A stretch of 7,350 nt of DNA from Thermotogaceae bacterium (GTDB lineage Bacteria; Thermotogota; Thermotogae; B21-G9; HyVt-16), in the NCBI GenBank assembly GCA_011043375.1, contig DQYP01000088.1:1-7350 (forward strand), in the 5' to 3' direction. Below are positions 1 through 5,756 of the stretch, piece by piece. The first letter of the stretch is position 1. Each line of letters begins with the position of its first letter. A program made the translations under genes and the position numbers. Below the pieces are notes generated by a model. That model was given only the letters and a program-made list of their open reading frames with translations. It had not been told where the DNA came from and searched no databases.

Positions 1-1
1 C

Positions 2-319
2 GATAGGGAAGATGTTAGAAAAATTTTGGAGCCGGGAGGTCCAAGTTTTGAAGAGCGATTAAAAACAGTCAGAAAATTGAAAGAAGCGGGAATAAATACA
101 GGTGTATTCGTAGGGCCTGTACTACCTATGAACCCGGAGAAGTTGGCTTATAGCCTTAAAAAGATTGTGGATCGTGTTCATCTTGACCCGCTGAACTACC
201 CTAATCAAGTAAGAGCTTTATACAAAAAGTTAGGTTGGGAAAGCTGGCTATACAGAGATAAGTTTGAACAGGTAAAAGAAACCTTTGAAAGTATCTTCAA
301 AAAGAAAAATATAAATTGA
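2..319 (+). CDS. Radical SAM protein, SPL/photolyase-like family, C-terminal fragment
   Basis: This is the tail end of a gene that begins before the window; the frame is open from base 2, so the TTG at 26 is not a real start. The 105 visible residues begin DREDVRKILEPGGPSFEERL and continue with an 'L.EAGI.TGVFVGPVLP' stretch. That EP..PS.EERL ... AGI ... P..P pattern is typical of the C-terminal part of the radical SAM barrel in SPL-like proteins (COG1533), iron-sulfur enzymes often annotated as DNA repair photolyases. The CxxxCxxC cluster motif would lie upstream and cannot be checked. The end is lysine-rich and helical, with stop TGA at 317-319. It is separated from the sugar operon by about 610 bp and looks functionally unrelated to it. 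The family call is fairly secure; the actual substrate is unknown. Confidence 0.75.
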   Translation, partial: DREDVRKILEPGGPSFEERLKTVRKLKEAGINTGVFVGPVLPMNPEKLAYSLKKIVDRVHLDPLNYPNQVRALYKKLGWESWLYRDKFEQVKETFESIFKKKNIN

Positions 320-544
320 AGAACACAACGTCTTTTATTCCAGTAAAAGCAATCTTCAGCTCTTGATAGCTTGCTATTTTCAATTAGCTCTAAACAAAAT
401 TTCTTTTATCCGCTGATTAGCTTTTCACCGTCACGAATGGCATATTTCCAAATTTATGCCCATGCCATCAAGTTCTTGTGCTGTTTTGCACTGTTAATTT
501 TACTTTTCGAATGTAACAAGACCTCTGAAGAAAAAAATGAATAG

Positions 545-573
545 TTGACTGAACATTATACAAATTGTACGAT
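545..573 (+). promoter_or_regulatory. Candidate sigma-70-type promoter (distal)
   Basis: TTGACT at 545-550 (5 of 6 to the -35 consensus), a 17-bp spacer, and TACGAT at 568-573 (4 of 6 to TATAAT, keeping the two leading and the last bases). Transcription would begin near 580, giving a leader of about 350 nt before the binding-protein gene. The spacer contains an 11-bp dyad, TACAA-A-TTGTA (559-569), which could be a repressor site. A further -10-like TATAGT lies at 593-598 but lacks a good -35. Sequence match only. Confidence 0.4.
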
Positions 574-603
574 ATGTACTTCAATGTGAAAATATAGTTT
601 GTG

Positions 604-619
604 TAGTTGTCAACAACTA
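604..619. promoter_or_regulatory. Perfect 16-bp dyad TAGTTGT-CA-ACAACTA, candidate operator
   Basis: Seven-base arms with a two-base centre. The inner TTGTcaACAA has the form of half-sites bound by many FadR-subfamily GntR regulators (for example the Bacillus GntR operator with TTGTATACAA). It lies just downstream of the promoter candidate at 545-573, where a bound repressor could block initiation or early elongation. A GntR-family gene closes this operon at 7185, so a local repressor-operator pair is plausible but not shown. Confidence 0.4.
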
Positions 620-683
620 AAAGAAAAATCCTGAGCCAATTGTAGTAATTCAAACCATATTAATGCATATGGAGGATAGAGTT

Positions 684-725
684 GTGTATTTCTTGATAAT
701 GTTAGCTAGAGGCTTGTTTTTTTGA
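684..725 (+). CDS. Possible 13-codon leader peptide
   Basis: GTG at 684 is preceded by GGAGG at 671-675 (8-nt spacing) and opens a 13-codon frame reading MYFLIMLARGLFF, stop TGA at 723-725. A T-rich run (717-723) ends the ORF. The peptide is hydrophobic and shows no clear run of a regulatory amino acid. The ribosome site overlaps the right arm of the CCATAT/ATATGG inverted repeat (655-672), which could hide it in the RNA. It may be a leader ORF, or simply chance in AT-rich DNA. Confidence 0.15.
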   Translation: MYFLIMLARGLFF

Positions 726-733
726 ATTTTGAT

Positions 734-764
734 TTGTCGAAAATAAGAATCACAAACATATAAT
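734..764 (+). promoter_or_regulatory. Candidate promoter with perfect -10 TATAAT
   Basis: TATAAT at 759-764 matches the -10 consensus fully. The best -35 is TTGTCG at 734-739 (3 of 6) with a long 19-bp spacer, so the element is mixed in quality. Transcription would start near 771 and place both dyads 865-880 and 888-904 inside the 5' leader of the binding-protein gene. Confidence 0.35.
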
Positions 765-864
765 TTTAAGGTATTCTGAGTGAAAATTCATATGAAAAGG
801 CATCATGCAACTGTAGCAGTTAGCAAAAAGTGGCGCATTTGTATTGAAATAGAATTCGCAAAAA

Positions 865-880
865 ATGTTACTTGTAACAT
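865..880. promoter_or_regulatory. Perfect 16-bp dyad ATGTTAC-TT-GTAACAT, candidate operator
   Basis: Seven-base arms around a two-base centre, the same 7-2-7 geometry as the dyad at 604-619, with shared outer bases GTT(N6)AAC. It ends 49 bp before the binding-protein start. As RNA it could fold as a 6-bp stem with a CUUG tetraloop, so either a DNA operator or a leader hairpin is possible. Confidence 0.4.
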
Positions 881-887
881 ATTTTGG

Positions 888-904
888 GGAATCAATCTGA
901 TTCC
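888..904. promoter_or_regulatory. Perfect 7-3-7 inverted repeat GGAATCA-ATC-TGATTCC
   Basis: Arms GGAATCA and TGATTCC with a 3-base centre, ending 13 bp before the GGAGG of the binding-protein gene. In RNA it would form a 7-bp stem with a minimal loop beside the ribosome site. Its base pattern differs from the other two dyads, so it may serve a different regulator or act as a 5' mRNA structure. Confidence 0.3.
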
Positions 905-915
905 TAGATTTTTTG

Positions 916-924
916 AAGGAGGGG
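916..924 (+). promoter_or_regulatory. Ribosome binding site that fixes the binding-protein start
   Basis: AAGGAGGGG lies 5 nt before ATG at 930. It decides for the start at 930 over in-frame ATGs at 783-ish to 792, which lack such a site and would put 50 charged residues before the signal peptide. Confidence 0.9.
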
Positions 925-929
925 AATTT

Positions 930-2195
930 ATGAAAAAAGCTTTGTCGGTTGCATTATTCATAGTCCTGATATTCAGTTTTTTAATGGCAAAAGAAATTGT
1001 TCTAAGGGTAGCTTTCTGGGGAGGACCAGACGAAATAGCAATAGAAACAAGGAATCTTGAGAGGTTTATGGAACTTAATCCAGGAATAAAAGTTGAGTTA
1101 GAATCCATTCCAGATAATTATCGGGAAAAAATCCTCACATCAATTGCTGCGGGTACAGCTCCCGATGTTTTCTTACTAGATTCTGGCGATGTTCCGGCAT
1201 TTGTAAACAACAATGTACTTTTGAATCTTCTTCCATATGCGAAAAGATATGGCGTTGATTTGAGTGCTTTTTATCCGAATGTATTGAAGATAGCAATGAT
1301 CGGAGATCGGTTGTTGTACGCATTTCCAAAGGATTTCACCCCGCTAGTCATCTACTATGACAAAGACATGTTTGATAAAGCTGGTATTCCTTATCCAACA
1401 TCAGACTGGACTTGGGATGATTTTTATAATATTGCTAAAAAACTCACTGTTGATGAGGATGGAGATGGAAGAACCGATCAATACGGTTTTGTGGCAAGAA
1501 AGTATTATTATCTTTACTCGCCCTTTGTTTGGTCAAATGGAGGAGATTTCATTGATCCAAATGGTGTAACTGCAAGTGGATATTTTAACTCTTCTGAGAC
1601 AATTGAAGCCATGACATGGTGGGCAAATTTTATAAAAGAAGGAATATCTCCTTCTACACAGGGTGTTAGCACATTAGGTGGTTACGGAAAGATGTTCTTC
1701 TCAGGCAAAGTTGCTATGGTTGAATCTGGTCATTGGTTCTTACCGAGCCTTCTAGAATATATTGAAAGTGGCAAACGCGTTGGAGTTGTTGGATTGCCAA
1801 GAGTACCCGGTAAAGAAAAAGTAAATGTTATGTATGAATCCGGCTGGTGTGTACCTAAAACTTCGAAGTTCAAAAAGGAAGCAGTCTTGCTTGCTGCGTT
1901 CCTTGCTGGAGAATATGCCCAAAGAACCAGGGGGGAACTTGGATTAGCAATTCCCGCTGTAAAAACAGTTGCGGAGGAAATCGCTGTCGAAGATCCCTGG
2001 GATTTAGAAAGTGGGTATGTAGAAGAAGTGAAATATTGTAGGCAACCCTGGGGAACGATTTACGAATTCTGGGGACAAATCGATCCTTTGTATACTGATG
2101 CCATGGAAGAAATTATGATTACAGATAATGATCCAAAAGCGATTGTTGAAAAGTATACTGAAAGAATAAACGAAATTTTATCTGAACAGTTTTGA
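930..2195 (+). CDS. ABC sugar transporter, extracellular solute-binding protein (family 1 type)
   Basis: A 421-residue protein, normal length for MalE/UgpB-like binding proteins, which capture a mono- or oligosaccharide outside the membrane and deliver it to the permease pair. Residues 1-20 are a clear signal peptide (MKK, hydrophobic core, likely cleavage after Ala20 before KEIVLRVAFWG). There is no lipobox cysteine, so the protein is probably free in the periplasm rather than lipid-anchored. Family hallmarks follow in order: 'VAFWGG' (27-32), 'FMELNPGIKVELESIP' (46-61), 'AAGTAPDVFLLDSGD' (73-87), 'PLVIYYDKDMFDKAGI' (138-153), 'TWDDFYNIAKKLT' (161-173), the acidic DEDGDGRTD loop (175-183, often Ca-binding) and 'FFSGKVAMVESGHW' (256-269). 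Aromatic residues (Trp160, Trp162, Trp201, Trp230/231, Trp269, Trp374, Trp381) fit a sugar site. Cys307 and Cys370 are the only cysteines. The next gene starts 54 bp downstream, after a hairpin. Binding-protein function is secure; the sugar is not, but the GH5 neighbour hints at a beta-glucan oligosaccharide. Confidence 0.93.
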   Translation: MKKALSVALFIVLIFSFLMAKEIVLRVAFWGGPDEIAIETRNLERFMELNPGIKVELESIPDNYREKILTSIAAGTAPDVFLLDSGDVPAFVNNNVLLNLLPYAKRYGVDLSAFYPNVLKIAMIGDRLLYAFPKDFTPLVIYYDKDMFDKAGIPYPTSDWTWDDFYNIAKKLTVDEDGDGRTDQYGFVARKYYYLYSPFVWSNGGDFIDPNGVTASGYFNSSETIEAMTWWANFIKEGISPSTQGVSTLGGYGKMFFSGKVAMVESGHWFLPSLLEYIESGKRVGVVGLPRVPGKEKVNVMYESGWCVPKTSKFKKEAVLLAAFLAGEYAQRTRGELGLAIPAVKTVAEEIAVEDPWDLESGYVEEVKYCRQPWGTIYEFWGQIDPLYTDAMEEIMITDNDPKAIVEKYTERINEILSEQF

Positions 2196-2206
2196 TGTAA
2201 TTTTAT

Positions 2207-2229
2207 GTCGTGGGCTTTAAGCCCACGGC
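2207..2229 (+). repeat. Strong hairpin between binding-protein and permease genes
   Basis: Core CGTGGGCTT-T-AAGCCCACG (2209-2227), 9-base arms, extended by a U-G and a G-C pair to 2207-2229. It is the most GC-rich element in any intergenic stretch of the window. No T-run follows (the next bases are CATTTAGAAAG), so it is not a classical intrinsic terminator. It sits 11 bp after the binding-protein stop and 20 bp before the permease start. By analogy with the malE-malF intergenic REP elements of E. coli, it may protect the upstream mRNA from 3' decay and let the binding protein exceed the permeases in amount. It could also be a mobile palindrome of REP or IS200/IS605-end type. Confidence 0.7.
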
Positions 2230-2235
2230 ATTTAG

Positions 2236-2244
2236 AAAGAGGTG
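2236..2244 (+). promoter_or_regulatory. Ribosome binding site that fixes the permease start at TTG
   Basis: AAAGAGGTG lies 5 nt before TTG at 2250. The in-frame ATG at 2205 has no ribosome site, begins inside the hairpin, and would add an arginine- and histidine-bearing stretch before the first membrane segment. TTG 2250 gives a natural MKAK-plus-helix start. Confidence 0.8.
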
Positions 2245-2249
2245 TTATT

Positions 2250-4454
2250 TTGAAAGCTAAGGTCTTGCTTTATATCGTTGCCATAGGAGTTTTGGTTATA
2301 TTTTCGGCTGTTGTCCTAATAAATTTAGACTCGTTCAGTGTAAAAATCAGGAAGGCTTCGGCTAAAGAGATAGCTGGAGATGTAGCCACATCCTTTTCAT
2401 TGTTGCGTCAAAACCTTCAAACAAAGTTAGAAGAATTATGGGAAAATCCTCCTGTACTGTCATCCGTAGATGACTATACAGGGTTAACTTTGAATGGACA
2501 CATTAAATTCAAAGCAATTGCTTTGTTTTCAACTAATGGAAATGTAATTTCCAGAAATACTGATGATGACTTTCCAATGAAAGCTATTACTGAGAGCGAA
2601 ATGTTTGAAGCAGTAGCTTTCGAAGAGTATCCATATAACAGTATTATTTTTGATCACAAGCCCATGTTAGTCGGTTTATTACCAGTTTATAATCTTGATG
2701 GTGATCCAGCAATATTAGCGTTAGGTGTGAACCTAGAAGATTTGATAGATCTTATGGATCAATCAGAAGATTTTCAGATAGCTATTTATGATTATACAAC
2801 TAAGACTATCGGATCGTCCAAGCTTCCAAAGTCATTGGATAAAAATCTTTTTGATGTCATCGTTGGTTCGGAAGAACCTGTTGTTTCCAGTTCAAAATCG
2901 GACATATACGCAATATCTCCTATAAAAGACTATATGGATTGGGATATCATAGGTGCTTTTGGCATAAAGGAAATATTCTATCCAATTAAAATCTTCGCTG
3001 TTGTGATACTTATCACTTTTGCTTTTGCATCAGTAATACTCACTCTTTATTTTATTTTGGCCGGAAGGTGTAGATGGAAAGCGGTCTTTTTTGGCATGGT
3101 TATTCCGGTGTTGGCTGTTTTTATTTATTTCTCGTATTTAACGAATAATGTAACTGCTGAATACGCGAAAAGAAGCGTGCAGATATCTTCTAAAGTAGTG
3201 ACAAATCTTCAGGACATAAAAAATCCGATATCCAGAAGTATATTCTTTGAAAATCAAATTTTAAGTTTACCTTTGGAATTGACGATAATAGATAGTTCTA
3301 TGAACCTAATAAGAACAACAATGAACAATGGGGAAAGTTCCCGTACAATGAGTTTTAAACTTAAGTCTTTAACAGAAAGCGATACAGGAATAATCAAAGT
3401 TGGCAATTCACTTCATGTGGCAACGAAAATTTCTTTGGATGATACTTTTTTAATTCTTTCAAAAAAGTTATATAAATTTCAAGCTCCCGGGAAAATGAAC
3501 AGCTTAGTAGTAGGTATAACTTTATTCATTACCATGATATCACTTGCACTTATTTCTTTTGCTGGGATAAACATTAGCAGACGAAGATACCTAAGCGAAA
3601 GTTTTGGTGCTTTTGCGTTTTTATTGCCATCTTTTATTCATTTGATGATTTTCGGATTAGCTCCTATTGGATTTGCACTTTACTTGAGTTTTCATCAGTG
3701 GAATATTGTAATTCCTGAAAAGCCATTTGTTGGCTTTGATAATTATGTGAAGCTGTTTGGCGATAAGTTTTTCTGGAACGCGATGAAAAACACAGCAATT
3801 TATACGCTTCATGTTCCGATTGGCATGGCATTTTCCCTCTTTGTGGCTGTTCTATTAAATCAGCGAATAAAAGGGATTTCATTGTTCAGGACAATTCTTT
3901 TCCTGCCTAGTGTAAGTTCCTTTGTTGCTGTAGCGATGATATGGCAGTTCATGTATAATCCGGAATTTGGCTTATTGAATGTGATTTTGTCAAAGCTTGG
4001 CCTTCCTCAATTGAATTGGTTGGGAGATCCTAAGATTGCTTTAATTTCAGTCATGATAGTCAGTATCTGGTCACAAATAGGGTATCAAATGGTGATTTTT
4101 CTCGCAGGGTTACAGGGAATACCTGCATATTTATATGAAGCTGCAAAGATAGATGGTTCAAATAAATGGCAGATGTTCTGGAAAATCACACTTCCACTGT
4201 TAAGACCCACAACATTGTTCGTACTTATTACATCTGTTATCGGTTCATTCCAGGTTTTCACAAGCATTTATATTATGACTCAAGGGGGGCCATTGAGAAG
4301 CACAGATGTTGTTGTTTATCACATCTACAAAAACGCCTGGGAATATATGAAAATGGGATATGCTTCTGCGATGGCGTGGATTTTAACTATCATTATATTC
4401 ATAGCAACTCTGTTACAGATAAAATTCCTTGGAAAAGATGTCTCATATACTTAA
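2250..4454 (+). CDS. MalF-type sugar ABC permease with large N-terminal sensor-like extracytoplasmic domains
   Basis: A 734-residue inner-membrane protein, against about 290-300 for a usual MalF/UgpA-type permease. The C-terminal part (about 446-734) is a complete permease core: six predicted helices and the EAA loop at 630-653 (EAAKIDG ... LPLLRP) that contacts the ATPase. The N-terminal 445 residues are extra. Helix 1 (5-25) leads to an outside domain at 26-246; helices 2 and 3 (247-270, 278-297) flank a short basic inside loop (GRCRWK); a second outside domain spans 298-415; helix 4 (416-439) returns to the inside before NISRRRY. Basic residues fall on the inside throughout. The first domain has a leading helix, PAS/Cache-like strands such as 'AIALFSTNGNVISRN' (89-103) and 'FQIAIYDYTT' (175-184), and ends 'DWDIIGAFGIKEIF' just before the membrane, as double-Cache sensors do. 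The second, with 'LELTIIDSSMNLIRTT' (342-357), looks like one more such unit. Start TTG is chosen for its ribosome site. Permease function is secure; the sensor reading is inferred from pattern. Confidence 0.88.
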   Translation: MKAKVLLYIVAIGVLVIFSAVVLINLDSFSVKIRKASAKEIAGDVATSFSLLRQNLQTKLEELWENPPVLSSVDDYTGLTLNGHIKFKAIALFSTNGNVISRNTDDDFPMKAITESEMFEAVAFEEYPYNSIIFDHKPMLVGLLPVYNLDGDPAILALGVNLEDLIDLMDQSEDFQIAIYDYTTKTIGSSKLPKSLDKNLFDVIVGSEEPVVSSSKSDIYAISPIKDYMDWDIIGAFGIKEIFYPIKIFAVVILITFAFASVILTLYFILAGRCRWKAVFFGMVIPVLAVFIYFSYLTNNVTAEYAKRSVQISSKVVTNLQDIKNPISRSIFFENQILSLPLELTIIDSSMNLIRTTMNNGESSRTMSFKLKSLTESDTGIIKVGNSLHVATKISLDDTFLILSKKLYKFQAPGKMNSLVVGITLFITMISLALISFAGINISRRRYLSESFGAFAFLLPSFIHLMIFGLAPIGFALYLSFHQWNIVIPEKPFVGFDNYVKLFGDKFFWNAMKNTAIYTLHVPIGMAFSLFVAVLLNQRIKGISLFRTILFLPSVSSFVAVAMIWQFMYNPEFGLLNVILSKLGLPQLNWLGDPKIALISVMIVSIWSQIGYQMVIFLAGLQGIPAYLYEAAKIDGSNKWQMFWKITLPLLRPTTLFVLITSVIGSFQVFTSIYIMTQGGPLRSTDVVVYHIYKNAWEYMKMGYASAMAWILTIIIFIATLLQIKFLGKDVSYT

Positions 4455-4468
4455 TGGAGGAATATGAA
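4451..4468 (+). repeat. 18-bp direct repeat, copy 1 (ribosome site of MalG-type gene)
   Basis: TTAATGGAGGAATATGAA is repeated exactly at 4579-4596. This copy contains the stop codon of the upstream permease (TAA 4452-4454) and the GGAGG (4456-4460) that serves the start at 4468. Flanking bases do not match. Confidence 0.85.
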
Positions 4469-5304
4469 TGAGAAGTAAAAAACTCAATGAAACCATTACC
4501 AAGTCTGTTGTTTATGTATTGCTAGCAATTTTGACGATTAGTATGCTCCTTCCTTTTCTCTGGATGGTGTCTACATCTTTAATGGAGGAATATGAAGTGT
4601 TTCAATTTCCCCCAAAATTAATTCCTGACAGTCCAAAATGGTCTAACTATAAAGAAGCATTGTCTTTTCTACCCTTTGATAGATTTTTTTTGAACACAGT
4701 AATCGTCGCTGTGGCAGTGGTTGTTGGTCAATTGTTTGTATGCTCAACAGCCGCTTATGCTTTTGCAAGAATGAATTTTCCGGGAAGAAATGTTGTTTTT
4801 GTACTATATTTGTCAACAATGATGGTTCCCGAGGCGGTTACCTTAATTCCAGGGTTTATCATCATTAATTGGTTTGGCTGGATAGATACTTTTTGGGCAT
4901 TGATTGTTCCTTTTTTGAACAGTGTATGGGGAATTTTTCTATTAAGACAATTTTTGCTAACGATTCCAAAAGATCTAGAAGATAGTGCAAAAATTGATGG
5001 TGCATCAAGGTTTAGAATTTTTTGGCAAATTATAATGCCTTTAGCTAAACCTGCCCTTGCTACCCTTGCAGTGTTTACATTTCTTGGAACGTGGAGGTCA
5101 TTTCTCTGGCCATTGATCGTTACGAGGAGCTTAAAGATGCGAACTATAGAAGTGGGAATTTCTGCTTTTCATAGTTTGTATTCCACTAACTGGCCATATC
5201 AGATGGCGGTCGCAGTTGTTGCAACCGTGCCTATTCTCATAATTTTCTTTGTTGCACAAAAATATTTTGTTAGAGGTATAGCTTTAACAGGACTGAAGGG
5301 ATGA
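4468..5304 (+). CDS. MalG-type sugar ABC transporter permease
   Basis: A 278-residue inner-membrane protein of standard MalG/LacG/UgpE length, the second half of the translocation channel. It has six predicted helices (about 13-34, 74-98, 109-131, 140-160, 195-217, 245-264). After helix 1 comes the usual 'STSLMEEYEVFQFPPKLIP' segment (35-53) and 'NYKEAL'. The EAA loop is EDSAKIDGAS...IIMPLAKP (171-195), carrying the conserved IDG and the proline-ended amphipathic helix that docks on the ATPase. The end 'KYFVRGIALTGLKG' is typical of the family. Start ATG 4468 has GGAGG 7 nt upstream. The gene begins 13 bp after the preceding permease and overlaps the following TPR gene by ATGA. An exact copy of its own ribosome-site sequence lies inside the gene at 4579-4596. 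No ATPase gene accompanies it, so a shared MsmX/UgpC-like ATPase from elsewhere is expected. Confidence 0.94.
   Translation: MRSKKLNETITKSVVYVLLAILTISMLLPFLWMVSTSLMEEYEVFQFPPKLIPDSPKWSNYKEALSFLPFDRFFLNTVIVAVAVVVGQLFVCSTAAYAFARMNFPGRNVVFVLYLSTMMVPEAVTLIPGFIIINWFGWIDTFWALIVPFLNSVWGIFLLRQFLLTIPKDLEDSAKIDGASRFRIFWQIIMPLAKPALATLAVFTFLGTWRSFLWPLIVTRSLKMRTIEVGISAFHSLYSTNWPYQMAVAVVATVPILIIFFVAQKYFVRGIALTGLKG
4579..4596 (+). repeat. 18-bp direct repeat, copy 2 (inside MalG-type gene)
   Basis: Exact copy of 4451-4468, here coding for LMEEYE (residues 38-43). It puts a GGAGG (4584-4588) 8 nt before the in-frame GTG codon Val44 (4597), forming a good internal ribosome site. Confidence 0.85.
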
Positions 5305-5729
5305 TGGAGAAGACAAAATGGTTGATATTGATTTCCATAATCATTATTATCGTTCTTTTTGGTCCCTTTATATTTGGGATATTAGAAAATGAACTAGCCA
5401 TAAAAGAATTGCGAAAGGGCAATTATGAAGTCGCTTTAAGACATATAAATCGAGCGCTTTCGGTTGATCAAAAAAATCCTCTATATTATTACAATGCTGC
5501 TGAAGCGCTGAGGTTGCTTGGCAAGTTCAAAGAAGCTATAGACGCTTATGAAAAAGCATCAAATTTGTCTCCTGGATTTGTGCAGGCGTATATACGTATA
5601 CTGGATCTTAGTCTTGAAACAGGATGTCTTTCGAAAGCAGAAAAGTACCTCCAGCTTTGGAGAAGGTATGAAAAAACTGGAGAACAAGATAGATACTTAA
5701 AACAGATAAATGAATTGAAGAAGAACTAG
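5301..5729 (+). CDS. Membrane-anchored TPR-repeat protein
   Basis: A 142-residue protein. One N-terminal membrane segment (about 7-27, isoleucine-rich, preceded by MMEKTK) is followed by three tetratricopeptide-like repeats: about 28-60 (ELRKGNYEVALRHINRAL), 61-94 (YYYNAAEALRLLGKFKEAI, then YEKASNLSP) and 95-128 (more divergent, LSLETGCLSKAEKYLQLW). The second repeat shows the A/G and proline positions of TPRs best. TPRs bind other proteins, so the likely role is docking or assembly at the membrane. The lysines before the helix favour a cytoplasmic N-terminus and an outside TPR domain, though the charge balance is not decisive. The start codon overlaps the stop of the MalG-type gene (ATGA), with a second ATG at 5304 also possible; this implies translational coupling and stoichiometric production with the transporter. 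The GH5 gene starts 27 bp later. No enzymatic motif is seen and the exact function is unknown. Confidence 0.82.
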   Translation: MMEKTKWLILISIIIIIVLFGPFIFGILENELAIKELRKGNYEVALRHINRALSVDQKNPLYYYNAAEALRLLGKFKEAIDAYEKASNLSPGFVQAYIRILDLSLETGCLSKAEKYLQLWRRYEKTGEQDRYLKQINELKKN

Positions 5730-5756
5730 CGAAAAAATTATAAGGGGGAGAGTATA

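Larger units (their letters stand above)
320..929. other. Long intergenic / leader region upstream of the sugar operon
   Basis: About 610 bp with no convincing protein gene. The open frames here are short, lack ribosome sites and have AT-driven composition. The reading frame of the binding-protein gene is open back to 780, but its ribosome site and signal peptide place the true start at 930. What can be seen: a sigma-70-like promoter candidate at 545-573; a 7-2-7 dyad at 604-619; an inverted repeat CCATAT/ATATGG at 655-672; a ribosome-site-preceded 13-codon ORF at 684-725 followed by a weakly structured T-run; a second promoter candidate at 734-764; and dyads at 865-880 and 888-904 just ahead of the ribosome site. 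Smaller inverted repeats are GGCATA/TATGCC (439-444, 455-460) and AACTG/CAGTT (809-821). No clear intrinsic terminator for the upstream gene was found. Confidence 0.6.

Noticed and set aside
361..383. Possible terminator TTGATAG-CTTG-CTATTTTCAA after the radical SAM gene
   Set aside because: Only four to five pairs without bulges and a short T-run; too weak to call a terminator.
468..653. Minus-strand open frame of 61 codons in the intergenic region
   Set aside because: Tyrosine/asparagine/leucine-rich composition as expected from AT-rich non-coding DNA, no recognisable motif, and it covers the promoter and dyad candidates.
704..723. Possible intrinsic terminator AGC...GCT followed by T-run
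   Set aside because: The stem has only three pairs, so the T-run alone is not enough; kept only as part of the leader hypothesis.
780..929. In-frame extension of the binding protein upstream of 930
   Set aside because: No ribosome site at 780, and it would bury the signal peptide behind 50 residues; AAGGAGGGG just before 930 decides the start.
320..929. CRISPR array, tRNA or insertion sequence in the long gap
   Set aside because: No regularly spaced repeats, no cloverleaf with CCA-type arms, and no transposase remnant or target-site duplication could be seen.
803..1108. Open frame on the minus strand
   Set aside because: It overlaps the start of the clear binding-protein gene, has no family resemblance and no ribosome site.
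4166..4471. Plus-strand open frame ending in LMEEYE across the permease junction
   Set aside because: It lies in another frame of the confident permease gene; the LMEEYE ending only reflects the 18-bp repeat.
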